A DNA stretch of 8,277 nucleotides. Source: an uncultured Mucilaginibacter sp. (GTDB lineage Bacteria > Bacteroidota > Bacteroidia > Sphingobacteriales > Sphingobacteriaceae). The notes under the pieces are model-generated. The model was not told the DNA's origin. It searched no databases and saw nothing but the letters and a program-made list of their open reading frames with translations. The position numbers were made by a program, and so were the translations under genes. Shown in pieces: positions 1 to 7,003 of this stretch. The stretch is taken from the NCBI GenBank assembly GCA_903885865.1, contig CAISKH010000382.1, forward strand, positions 1 to 8,277, read 5' to 3'. The number at the start of each line of letters is the position of its first letter. Positions within the stretch are counted from its first letter, which is position 1.

Positions 1-648
1 GATCATTGTACAGTCAACCGGTGTATAATTATCAGCAGCTATTTGAATTAGGTGATCCAATATATCACCGCTGCCTTCACCGTTTAAATTAAAATAGGTG
101 TGATTGGTTAAATTAACTATGGTTGTTTTATCTGTGGTTGCTTCGTAGCTTATCTCAACCGCGTTGTCATCGGTAAGCAGGTACGTCACTTTTACCGCCA
201 AATTTCCCGGGAAACCTTCCTCCATATCTTTAGAAAGATAGGTAAGTTCCACTTTTTGCTGATCAGTTTGGGTTCCATCCCATACCACATGGCTGAAGCT
301 CTTTTTACCGCCATGTAAACTGTTTGAGGCGTTATTTATATGCAGATTATATTCTTTGCCCTCTAATGTGAATTTGCCATTTGCAATGCGGTTTGCGTAC
401 CGGCCGATGGTTGCGCCGTAATAATTGGTTTGGGTCAATAAACCCTCCATATTATCAAAACCTAATGCAACACTAATTAATTTTCCTACTTTATCAGGCA
501 CCCATGCCCCTACTAAATAGCCGCCATAGTTGGTAACAGCTACCACCATTCCATTTTTATTCTTGAGCAGGTATAAATGTGTTTGTTTAGCGTCAATAAT
601 GCGTTCAAATGCCGCTCGTGAGGGTATGGAAATAATATTGGCAGCCAT
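1..648 (-). CDS. galM: Aldose 1-epimerase (galactose mutarotase), C-terminus beyond the window
   Basis: Interconverts the alpha and beta anomers of aldoses such as galactose and glucose; cytoplasmic, since no signal peptide is visible. The frame is open from the ATG at 648 to the left edge and gives 216 residues of a family usually about 340-390 long. Visible motifs: GRYANRI at residues 82-88 (substrate-binding Arg87), LHGG at 111-114 (His112) and NHTYFNL at 182-188, whose His183 is the expected catalytic acid. The Arg-to-His spacing of 25 fits the Lactococcus GalM residues R71 and H96 as I recall them. The substrate Asp and the catalytic Glu base would lie beyond residue 216, outside the window. 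The start is 13 bp after the stop of the upstream HAD gene, which suggests one transcript. There is no Shine-Dalgarno motif. The cut is the window edge; nothing suggests a broken gene. Confidence 0.93.
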   Translation of the reverse strand, partial: MAANIISIPSRAAFERIIDAKQTHLYLLKNKNGMVVAVTNYGGYLVGAWVPDKVGKLISVALGFDNMEGLLTQTNYYGATIGRYANRIANGKFTLEGKEYNLHINNASNSLHGGKKSFSHVVWDGTQTDQQKVELTYLSKDMEEGFPGNLAVKVTYLLTDDNAVEISYEATTDKTTIVNLTNHTYFNLNGEGSGDILDHLIQIAADNYTPVDCTMI

Positions 649-661
649 TTTAATGTTGTAA

Positions 662-1522
662 TTAAAACATATCCTTCTCTACAACGGCTGATTCGCAAAT
701 ATAAGTAGGCACTATACCGGTTGCCCTTATTCGTGAGTCCACCTCTGCCGCCAGCGTATTACCCGATAATACCAGTACCGTATCCAGGCCAAATTTATTG
801 CCTCCCAATATATCGGTATGCAGGGTATCGCCTACCATTAAAATTTCCTTTTTATTAATGGGGCGATAATCGCGTATCAGATCGTAAGCAAACATGAACA
901 TTTGCGAATCGGGTTTGCCAAACCGTATAAACTTTTTGCCTACAACGATCTCTATCATCGTTGCCAACCCTCCAATAGCAATAGATACATCATGCAGACT
1001 TTCAGGATAAGCATTATCGGTATTAGCCACAATAGCGGGTATGGTATGTTTTCGCAATAAATTTACGGTGATATTCAGGTCATTTTGCCAGTCAAAGCCC
1101 TCGTCGTCTAAAAAAATAAGAGCGGTAACTTTATCCATATTATCATTGTTTACCTGGCTTACCGGTATGATATTCAACCCTAAACTTTCTATATAATGTG
1201 CCGAGGCTTCTGTACCCAGGTAGGCAACTATTCCGTCTGGTACCTTCAATTCAAGGTACTCTTTGGTTAACATGCCTGATGAAATGATACGGTCGGGCGT
1301 TATGGCGTGCAATCCCATTTTATGGTATGACGCTGCTAATTGCGCCGGACTGCGCGAAGCGTCGTTGGTAACTATATAATACTCTTTTTGTACTTCGGCA
1401 AGGTATTCAAAGGTTTTCTCAATTCCCGGCACCAGCCCCTGGTAATTTTTTATCACACCAAACGCGTCAAAAAAGATCACCTCGTATTTGTCAATTATTG
1501 TCTTAAAGTTATCCGGTTGCAT
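662..1522 (-). CDS. HAD-IIA (NagD-like) hydrolase family protein with an altered motif I
   Basis: A 286-residue protein of the haloacid dehalogenase superfamily with the cap between motifs II and III (type C2, NagD-like). Motif I is FFDAFGVI at 17-24 with nucleophile Asp19. Motif II is VTNDASRS at 51-58 (Thr52). The cap spans roughly 80-195. Motif III Lys is in RFGKPD (Lys203), and motif IV is GDTLHTD at 231-237 (Asp232, Asp237). Members usually dephosphorylate small phosphomonoesters such as sugar phosphates, nucleotides or phosphoglycolate; the substrate here cannot be read from sequence. Oddity: the second Asp of the DxD motif, normally the general acid/base, is Phe21. From memory, a related HAD-IIA group in proteobacteria carries Trp there, so this may be a subfamily trait. 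The start is fixed by the ATG at 1522, with repeats directly upstream. It probably shares a transcript with the aldose epimerase downstream. Confidence 0.9.
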   Translation of the reverse strand: MQPDNFKTIIDKYEVIFFDAFGVIKNYQGLVPGIEKTFEYLAEVQKEYYIVTNDASRSPAQLAASYHKMGLHAITPDRIISSGMLTKEYLELKVPDGIVAYLGTEASAHYIESLGLNIIPVSQVNNDNMDKVTALIFLDDEGFDWQNDLNITVNLLRKHTIPAIVANTDNAYPESLHDVSIAIGGLATMIEIVVGKKFIRFGKPDSQMFMFAYDLIRDYRPINKKEILMVGDTLHTDILGGNKFGLDTVLVLSGNTLAAEVDSRIRATGIVPTYICESAVVEKDMF

Positions 1523-1564
1523 TGGTGAGCAGTGTAGTGAGTGGTGAGCAGTCAGTTGTGAGTG
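1523..1564. repeat. Degenerate heptad repeats, opposite orientation to the array at 1690-1745
   Basis: On the plus strand this block falls into period-7 units near the consensus GTGGTCA: GTGGTGA (1541-1547), GCAGTCA (1548-1554) and GTTGTGA (1555-1561). An exact 11-bp direct repeat, TGGTGAGCAGT, occurs at 1523-1533 and 1542-1552. The consensus is the reverse complement of the TGACCAC unit about 125 bp away. The segment at 1540-1556 matches the reverse complement of two array units at 14 of 17 positions. The block abuts the start codon of the HAD gene, so it forms that gene's immediate mRNA leader. Confidence 0.6.
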
Positions 1565-1598
1565 TTATTCTTTTTACTCCAGTTGGTAAATTATTAGC

Positions 1599-1606
1599 CA
1601 AATATA
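1599..1606 (-). promoter_or_regulatory. Candidate -7 element for the HAD-galM transcript
   Basis: The minus strand reads TATATTTG, an exact fit to the Bacteroidota -7 consensus TAnnTTTG, about 77 bp upstream of the HAD start. No TTTG is found at the expected -33 distance, so the call is weak. If right, the leader RNA carries the degenerate heptads. Confidence 0.25.
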
Positions 1607-1689
1607 GGGTTTTAGTCGTGGTGTATAATATTCATCAGCCAAAAAGTAAGAGTATGCTTTAGTTTCTATTTAACATAATCCCGAATTAC

Positions 1690-1745
1690 TGACCACTGAC
1701 CACTGACCACTGACCACTGACCACTGACCACTGACCACTGACCAC
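1690..1745. repeat. Tandem heptanucleotide array, eight perfect TGACCAC copies
   Basis: Eight uninterrupted identical 7-bp units fill 56 bp, ending 3 bp before the stop codon (1749-1751) of the kinase-like gene. A unit is not self-complementary, so the array cannot fold on itself, but it is partly complementary to the degenerate heptads at 1523-1564. The 7-bp period and lack of spacers rule out CRISPR. It resembles the short tandemly repeated repetitive (STRR) heptanucleotides known from cyanobacteria in form only. Function is unknown; slippage-prone intergenic repeat is the simplest reading. Confidence 0.95.
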
Positions 1746-1748
1746 TCC

Positions 1749-2786
1749 CTACTCCAATTTCAATGCTTCAATAATTTTTTCTGCATCAAAATCCCTGTCA
1801 ACCGACGGCAGGTAAATATCGAAGGCCTCACCCTGTAATTTTTGAGCGTATTGCTCATTAAAAAAGTACTTCCCGTCTTTAACCACATAATTTAGGATAA
1901 AAAAACGATATGCTTCTTTTAAAAATCGAATTTCATTGGCAGTTAAGGGGTTTATTTTATGATACTCTTCTAAAAAAACAATAAAACGGTCTTCCATCAA
2001 TGTATTTATGCCATAACTGAATACCGTACGGTCACCCAAATCGGATACTACCCTGCTTAAAAAATAAAAATCAAGAATGCGGTAACTCATCCTGAACCAA
2101 TCATAATCCCAGCGTGAGTAGAGATTCAAGTTAGCATCAACCGAGAAATTGCCGATGTTCCAGTCTATAAAAACCGGGATGATCTCGAAAGATCTCATAT
2201 TGTATTTTGAGCGGTTACTAAGGAACGTTTCGCAGTGATATTTTAAAAAATCAACCTGCATGGCTGTGCCAAACTGCTTTTCGTTAATTTCCAGCTGGTG
2301 CATCAGCGAATAAATATCGGTACGCAGGGTTTTTGACGATTTTGGCAATACGTTTTTTATACGTGCGCAGGCTTTATGAAATTTGCCAACCTGCTGGCCC
2401 AGTTTGCGAATATGATGTTCTTCCAGCCGGCGGGGTAAGCGGTCGAATATGCGGGTTGGGTTATAGAATACTACCCACACATCGGTCCGGCTTTGTTTAT
2501 AACGGTATATATATACGCGGTTATTTTTTAGCAAGGATTTTGCCAGGAAGTTTTCAAAAGGATAAAGCAGGTTATTTGATAAGCTGTGTATAATACGATG
2601 ATCCTCTTTAAAATGCTCATACTTGCCAAAATGCGATAGCTTGGCAATAATAATATCGTCATCGTCAAACGTTATACGGAATACGCGGTTGGTTGAAACC
2701 ATCGCACTGATGTCTTCAATATTTTTAATACATTTTGAAGCATCATAACCTTCCCAGGCTTTTTTTATAATTATAGAATAGTCCAT
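1749..2786 (-). CDS. Divergent kinase-like protein of the aminoglycoside/choline phosphotransferase fold
   Basis: A 345-residue soluble protein with no signal peptide or membrane segment. It reads as a protein-kinase-like phosphotransferase. An N-lobe strand IIIAKL (45-50) offers Lys49 for ATP, and Glu61 in the next helix could be its partner. The catalytic loop is VFIDWNIGNF at 205-214, where Asp208 and Asn213 keep the D-x4-N spacing of the family's HGDLHxGN motif, but the usual His-Gly before Asp is Phe-Ile. Asp227 or Asp229 in RWDYDW would be the metal-binding Asp, followed by LDFYFLSR in place of the usual DLA stretch. Family members phosphorylate small hydroxyl compounds (aminoglycosides, choline, homoserine, sugars); no substrate can be assigned. 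No resistance role should be inferred. It starts at ATG 2786, 133 bp after the PQQ dehydrogenase gene, with its own possible promoter, and ends against the heptad array. Confidence 0.75.
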   Translation of the reverse strand: MDYSIIIKKAWEGYDASKCIKNIEDISAMVSTNRVFRITFDDDDIIIAKLSHFGKYEHFKEDHRIIHSLSNNLLYPFENFLAKSLLKNNRVYIYRYKQSRTDVWVVFYNPTRIFDRLPRRLEEHHIRKLGQQVGKFHKACARIKNVLPKSSKTLRTDIYSLMHQLEINEKQFGTAMQVDFLKYHCETFLSNRSKYNMRSFEIIPVFIDWNIGNFSVDANLNLYSRWDYDWFRMSYRILDFYFLSRVVSDLGDRTVFSYGINTLMEDRFIVFLEEYHKINPLTANEIRFLKEAYRFFILNYVVKDGKYFFNEQYAQKLQGEAFDIYLPSVDRDFDAEKIIEALKLE

Positions 2787-2806
2787 TTTTCTTTACCCAA
2801 CGGGCA

Positions 2807-2814
2807 CAAAGATA
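2807..2814 (-). promoter_or_regulatory. Candidate -7 element for the kinase-like gene
   Basis: The minus strand reads TATCTTTG, an exact TAnnTTTG match, 20 bp upstream of the ATG at 2786, so the leader would be about 14 nt. No clear TTTG sits at -33. The rest of the 133-bp gap (2787-2919) is AT-rich and shows no hairpin terminator for the upstream dehydrogenase gene. Confidence 0.35.
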
Positions 2815-2919
2815 TCATACAAAGAATTATGGAAGGGATATTTCTGTATTTTTTATCCTATCCTATATCATACTTTTTAAGATATTCACTCATAAAAAAA
2901 TAACTTTCTATTAATTGCA

Positions 2920-5085
2920 TCATTTTGGCAAAGCAAACGCCACGTAAGCGTCGCCCGATTTTGAGTTCAGTTTACCACCACCACATGCTACCACCAAATA
3001 CTGTTTGCCATTAACCTGGTAAGTACTCGGCGTTGCATAGGCGGCGAAAGGCAATTTTGCTTCCCACAATTCTTTCCCGGTGCGTTTATCAAAGGCGCGT
3101 ATTTTTTCATCTTTGGTAGCAGCTATAAAGACTAGCCCACCGGCTGTAACCACCGGGCCGCCAAAGTTTTGAGTGCCCGTAATTGGCAACCCCTTATCCA
3201 TTAAGCTTTTTTCTTCACCCAGCGGTATTTTCCAAACTATTTTCCCCGTACTCAGGTTTACGGCGTTCAGCGTGCCCCATGGCGGGCTTATGGCAGGTAA
3301 CCCTTCCAGCGTTTCAAATTTTTTAAAACCTGCCTGCTGGTACGGTATGTCAAGGTAGGGGTCGTCCGGCATTTTGTCGACAATGTATTTTTTGGCGCCG
3401 GCAGTTTGGTCACTGGTAATATAAGCTACAATAGCTTCCCTATCCTGCGTGGAAAGCTGCTTGAAAGGAAGCATCATCCGGCGGCCATTTTCGAGCAGAT
3501 CAAGTATTTGAGCGCTGGTATACTTCTTTTCTATGTCGATCAGAGAAGGATAAGCTCCGGAACCTTTCCTGTCCTGTCCGTGGCAGCTAATGCAGTTGCG
3601 GGCAAACAGCCTCGCGCCGGCTGAGGCAAAATTTTCTTCGCCAGCAGGCCTTCTGCGTGCCTCTACCATGGTTGATATATAAGGTATTTCGTTTGCATTA
3701 ATGTATAATATCCCCGTTTGCGGGTCAAACCCCGAGCCGCCCCACTCTGCACCTCCCTCAAAACCCGGAACGGCAACAGCTGTTTGCTTGCCGGGCACAA
3801 AAAACAACTGGCCATAACGGTAAGTTTTCAGCCTGCTCAACAGGTCGGCTTTTGACTCAGCCGATATATATGGGTTTATATCATTTTCGCTAAAAGTTTG
3901 CCTTGCATAAGGCTGCGGCAAGGTTGGAATGGGCTGCGTAGGCCAAACTTCTTCCCCCGGTAATGCATTTTCGGTAGGTACCGGTGTTTCGTGTATCGGG
4001 AATATGGGTTTACCTGTAACCCTGTTCAAAACATAAAGATAACCAAATTTGGTAGCCTGGGAGACCGCATCAATTTTTTGGCCGTGGCGGGTAACGGTTA
4101 CCAGTACAGGCGTGGTTGGCGGGTCCCTATCCCATAGATCATGGTGCACAACCTGGTAGTACCATTTCATTTTCCCGGTTGCAGCATCGAGCGCGATCAC
4201 GCAATTGGCAAATAAGTCTTTTCCTTTTCTTTTACCTCCCCAAAAATCAGGCGAAATGGATCCGGTCGGCATAAACAGCATACCGCGCCGTTCGTCTAAA
4301 CTCATACCCCCCCAACTGTTAGCGGCACCTAAATGCATCCATGCGTCTTTATCCGGCCAGGTATTGTACCCGGCCTCGCCGGGGTGCGGTATGGTATGAA
4401 ATATCCAGCGTAGTTTACCGGTACGCACATCAAAGGCCCTTACACTGCCCGGAGCGGCCTCAGCCGACTCGTTAACGCGGCTGCCCAAAATATAAATATC
4501 CTTATACATAATGCCCGGCGAAGTAGCACCCACATACCAATTTTTATTTTTTAGTTCAAGGTTTTCATGCAGGTCGACCCAGCCCCCATTGCCAAAATCT
4601 TTTTCAGGTTCACCTGTGAGCGCGTTAACTTCGTATAGGTTTGATCCGGCACAATACAATATGCGTTTGTCGTTCCCGGCTTCCCAATAGGTAACTCCGC
4701 GGTTATTGTTCACGCCATAACTCATTCGCCCTGCAAGGTACAGTTCGGGATTGAACATCCATTTCTGTTCGCCGGTAGCCGCATCAAGCGCAATGAGCCT
4801 CAGGCGCGGTGTAGTACCGTACAAAATCCCGTTAACAATAATTGGGTTACATTGTATCTGCGATGATCCCTGCACATCGGCATCATTGCTGTGATATTCC
4901 CAGGCTTGCTGCAACTGCTTAACGTTATGCGTGTTTATTTGTTTAAGAGCGGAATAATGATTCGAAAGCTTTGTGCCGCCTGCTATGCGCCAGTCTACAT
5001 CGCCACCAGGCTTTTTTACGGTGTAACCATAAAACAATGCAGCAAAAAGCAGCAAAACGGGGATAATTTTTTTGGAGAAATTCAT
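2920..5085 (-). CDS. PQQ-dependent dehydrogenase (glucose dehydrogenase type) with inserted cytochrome c domain
   Basis: A 721-residue quinohaemoprotein that likely oxidises a sugar or alcohol in the periplasm and passes electrons from PQQ through its own haem to the respiratory chain. Residues 1-22 are a signal sequence or anchor (Lys5-Lys6, hydrophobic 7-19). A beta-propeller follows, with repeats such as ALDAATGEQKW (99-109) and ALDAATGKMKW (298-308). HHDLWDRD at 314-321 gives Asp319, and QATKFGY gives Lys346; their spacing of 27 fits Asp466 and Lys493 of E. coli Gcd as I recall them. A c-type haem domain, about 485-560, is inserted before the last blades: CISCH at 498-502, likely distal ligand Met538. 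The propeller resumes from about 585 and ends with typical Gcd-like motifs (GGPVVTAGG, CGGGK). The vicinal Cys pair of methanol/alcohol dehydrogenases is absent, which favours the glucose-dehydrogenase branch, though the substrate is open. The gene lies 61 bp downstream of the ligase-like gene and may share its transcript. No PQQ synthesis genes are in the window. Confidence 0.92.
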   Translation of the reverse strand: MNFSKKIIPVLLLFAALFYGYTVKKPGGDVDWRIAGGTKLSNHYSALKQINTHNVKQLQQAWEYHSNDADVQGSSQIQCNPIIVNGILYGTTPRLRLIALDAATGEQKWMFNPELYLAGRMSYGVNNNRGVTYWEAGNDKRILYCAGSNLYEVNALTGEPEKDFGNGGWVDLHENLELKNKNWYVGATSPGIMYKDIYILGSRVNESAEAAPGSVRAFDVRTGKLRWIFHTIPHPGEAGYNTWPDKDAWMHLGAANSWGGMSLDERRGMLFMPTGSISPDFWGGKRKGKDLFANCVIALDAATGKMKWYYQVVHHDLWDRDPPTTPVLVTVTRHGQKIDAVSQATKFGYLYVLNRVTGKPIFPIHETPVPTENALPGEEVWPTQPIPTLPQPYARQTFSENDINPYISAESKADLLSRLKTYRYGQLFFVPGKQTAVAVPGFEGGAEWGGSGFDPQTGILYINANEIPYISTMVEARRRPAGEENFASAGARLFARNCISCHGQDRKGSGAYPSLIDIEKKYTSAQILDLLENGRRMMLPFKQLSTQDREAIVAYITSDQTAGAKKYIVDKMPDDPYLDIPYQQAGFKKFETLEGLPAISPPWGTLNAVNLSTGKIVWKIPLGEEKSLMDKGLPITGTQNFGGPVVTAGGLVFIAATKDEKIRAFDKRTGKELWEAKLPFAAYATPSTYQVNGKQYLVVACGGGKLNSKSGDAYVAFALPK

Positions 5086-5146
5086 CGGGTTAGGAATTAA
5101 AAATTGGTCAAAGGCTAATATATGTTTAATTTAAATTATTGCAAAC

Positions 5147-6505
5147 TTAAATTATTTCAAAATATCTTTTCAATTCCCAATCAGTTACGCTTTTGCTGAA
5201 TTGCTTACATTCCCATAAACGCGTTTGGGTAAAGTGTTCAACAAAATCTCCGCCTAATAATTCTTTAGCGATTGTGGAATTTTTCATAGCCATTGCAGCA
5301 TCATACAGGTTGGCTGCGATTCTTCCATTGGCAGCATCCTGGTAGCCATTGCCGATAGTTTGAGGAATATCCAGGCTCAGTTTATTTTTAATGCCATATA
5401 AGCCCGATGCCAGTGCGGTGGCCATAGCGAGGTATGGGTTGGTATCGGCCCCGGGTATGCGGGTTTCCAGCCTGGTATAAGCTTCTGATGAGTTTAATAC
5501 CCTGAACGCCGTTGTTCTGTTCTCAACGGCCCAGGTCAGGGTAGTTGGCGCCCATGCACCTTCAATCAAACGTTTATAGCTATTTATGGTTGGCGCGTAC
5601 ATAGGCAAAATATGCGGCAGGCAATAGAGTTGCCCGGCTAAATATTGCTTATGCAGTTCGCTCATTTTGTTGGCATCATTGCCGTCATAAAACAGGTTTT
5701 TTGATTGATCCTTATTCCATAAACTTTGATGAACGTGGCCGCCGCATCCCGGCAAATTTTCATTCCATTTGGCCATAAAACTTGCCATGATGCCATGCCG
5801 GTATGCAATTTCTTTTACGGCAGTTTTTAATAGAACGGCCCTGTCGGCAGCTTCTAAAACGTGCGAATGCAGTATAGCGGCTTCATAAACCCCTGGTCCT
5901 GTTTCGGTATGAAAGCCCTCTAAGGGGATATTAAACTCCATCAAAAGATCAACCAGGTCATTACAATAAGCGCTGTTTTCGGATGTTCGTAATATGGAAT
6001 AGCCAAACATCCCCGGTGTCAACGGCTCCAGATTGGTGAAACTTTTGTCCTGCAAACTTTGAGGTGTTTCGTTAAAGTTGAACCATTCAAATTCCTGCGC
6101 GAATTCAGCATGAAAACCCATCCCCTCGCATTGTTTGATAACACGTTTTAACAAACTGCGCGGACAAGCAGCCAGGCCATTTCCGTCGGCATCACTAAAA
6201 TCACCCAGAAAAAAAGGTATGTTATCCTGCCAGGGCACGGTGCGGAATGTAGAAAGGTCAATGCGGCACGGCCTGTCGGGATAGCCTGTATGCCAGCCTG
6301 TTAGTTGTACATCATCATAGCAGGCGTCGCTACTGTCCCATCCGAACACCACATCACAAAAACCGTAGCCGCTTTGCAAGCCATCGGTGAATTTTTTGGG
6401 GTGAATTACTTTACCGCGCAATACGCCGTCGATATCGGCAAATGCGAATTTTATTTTTTGTATGTTGTTTTCCTGTATATAGGCCGTAATTTGATGCTCG
6501 TTCAT
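5147..6505 (-). CDS. Glutamine synthetase-fold ligase, probably gamma-glutamyl-amine ligase (PuuA/GlnA3-like)
   Basis: A 452-residue enzyme with an N-terminal beta-grasp (about 15-105) and the glutamine synthetase catalytic domain. Metal and glutamate ligands are present: Glu138 and Glu140 (QEFEW), Glu201 and Glu208 (ETGPGVYE), His257 (GGHVHQS), Arg330 and Arg335 (NRTTAFR), and Glu347 (LETRIPGADTNPY). ATP-dependent glutamyl-phosphate chemistry should therefore be intact. The flap that holds the ammonium-binding Glu327 in E. coli GlnA (GYEAP) reads GAWAP here, with Trp318 in its place at the correct spacing from Arg330. The adenylylation motif NLYDLP is missing. Together with the true glutamine synthetase nearby, this points to glutamylation of an organic amine (polyamine, ethanolamine or similar) rather than ammonia; the amine is unknown. 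It is divergent from the cyclotransferase gene (81 bp between starts) and 61 bp upstream of the PQQ dehydrogenase. Cytoplasmic. Confidence 0.88.
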   Translation of the reverse strand: MNEHQITAYIQENNIQKIKFAFADIDGVLRGKVIHPKKFTDGLQSGYGFCDVVFGWDSSDACYDDVQLTGWHTGYPDRPCRIDLSTFRTVPWQDNIPFFLGDFSDADGNGLAACPRSLLKRVIKQCEGMGFHAEFAQEFEWFNFNETPQSLQDKSFTNLEPLTPGMFGYSILRTSENSAYCNDLVDLLMEFNIPLEGFHTETGPGVYEAAILHSHVLEAADRAVLLKTAVKEIAYRHGIMASFMAKWNENLPGCGGHVHQSLWNKDQSKNLFYDGNDANKMSELHKQYLAGQLYCLPHILPMYAPTINSYKRLIEGAWAPTTLTWAVENRTTAFRVLNSSEAYTRLETRIPGADTNPYLAMATALASGLYGIKNKLSLDIPQTIGNGYQDAANGRIAANLYDAAMAMKNSTIAKELLGGDFVEHFTQTRLWECKQFSKSVTDWELKRYFEII

Positions 6506-6586
6506 GGTATCGGTAAAAAATCATTCAATATTAAGCAAGATAGCTATAAAATTATCGCCGCATTACTTAAAATTTTATATTTAAAG

Positions 6587-7003
6587 ATGATAAATGAATT
6601 ATTGTTTGTTTACGGCTCGTTATTAAATACGGATAATGAATTTGCTGTTTATTTAAACAATAACGCGGGCTTGTTTAGTACAGGTAAATTTAACGGAAAG
6701 TTGTACGATATTGGCGAATACCCAGGCGCCACTATAGACACTGACGGAAACTATAAAATCAGCGGTAATATTTACAAACTGAACAACAAGCTGGCTGCCT
6801 TAAAAATACTGGATGAATACGAAGGTTTTGGCGACGATCAGGAGCAACCCAACCTGTTCGTCAGAAAATCCTTACCGGTTGAAACAGCAAACGGGACCGT
6901 TTATTGCTGGGTTTATTTATATAACCTACCGGTTGAGGGTTTGGAGCAAATTATATCAGGCGATTATTCAGGTTATTTAAATAAAAAAAGCGACAGGCCT
7001 TAG
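6587..7003 (+). CDS. Gamma-glutamylcyclotransferase-like protein (AIG2/GGCT fold)
   Basis: A 138-residue protein and the only clear plus-strand gene. It begins LLFVYGSLL (5-13), the substrate-binding YGSL motif of the family, continues with GKLYDIGEYPGA (37-48), and has LDEYEGF (75-81), where Glu79 is the expected catalytic Glu. Relatives release amines or amino acids from gamma-glutamyl compounds as 5-oxoproline (GGCT, GGACT, BtrG of butirosin synthesis); YtfP-type proteins share the fold with less certain roles. The frame stays open upstream to 6305, but the residues before the ATG at 6587 look random and lie antisense to the ligase gene, so 6587 is the start. The position, divergent from a probable gamma-glutamyl ligase, suggests a linked role; this is inference. 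Its last codons form half of the hairpin that terminates the convergent glutamine synthetase gene. Confidence 0.88.
   Translation: MINELLFVYGSLLNTDNEFAVYLNNNAGLFSTGKFNGKLYDIGEYPGATIDTDGNYKISGNIYKLNNKLAALKILDEYEGFGDDQEQPNLFVRKSLPVETANGTVYCWVYLYNLPVEGLEQIISGDYSGYLNKKSDRP

Noticed and set aside
1583..1601. Small hairpin TTGGTAA with TTAgCCAA between the heptad blocks.
   Set aside because: Seven weak pairs with a bulge and no T-tract; too little to call a terminator or regulatory structure.
1623..1628. Plus-strand TATAAT as a promoter.
   Set aside because: No plus-strand gene follows, and Bacteroidota promoters use TAnnTTTG rather than TATAAT.
1690..1745. CRISPR array.
   Set aside because: The unit is 7 bp with no spacers and there are no cas genes; it is a plain tandem repeat.
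3173..4399. Several plus-strand open frames of 60-70 codons inside the PQQ dehydrogenase, and similar ones opposite the other genes.
   Set aside because: They are antisense to clearly conserved proteins and their products show no recognisable motif.
5127..5138. Perfect 12-bp palindrome TAATTTAAATTA in the gap after the ligase gene.
   Set aside because: It is made only of A and T in AT-rich DNA, so chance is likely, and it has no loop or T-tract to act as a terminator.
5086..5146. Separate promoter for the PQQ dehydrogenase gene (TTTG at 5145-5142 and TAGCCTTTG downstream).
   Set aside because: The -7 match has one extra base and the spacing is about 24 nt, so the fit is poor; co-transcription with the ligase gene is as likely.
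6305..6586. Upstream extension of the cyclotransferase reading frame (94 extra residues).
   Set aside because: The extension is antisense to the ligase coding sequence, looks random, and the family motif YGSL begins right after the ATG at 6587, as expected for a full-length protein.
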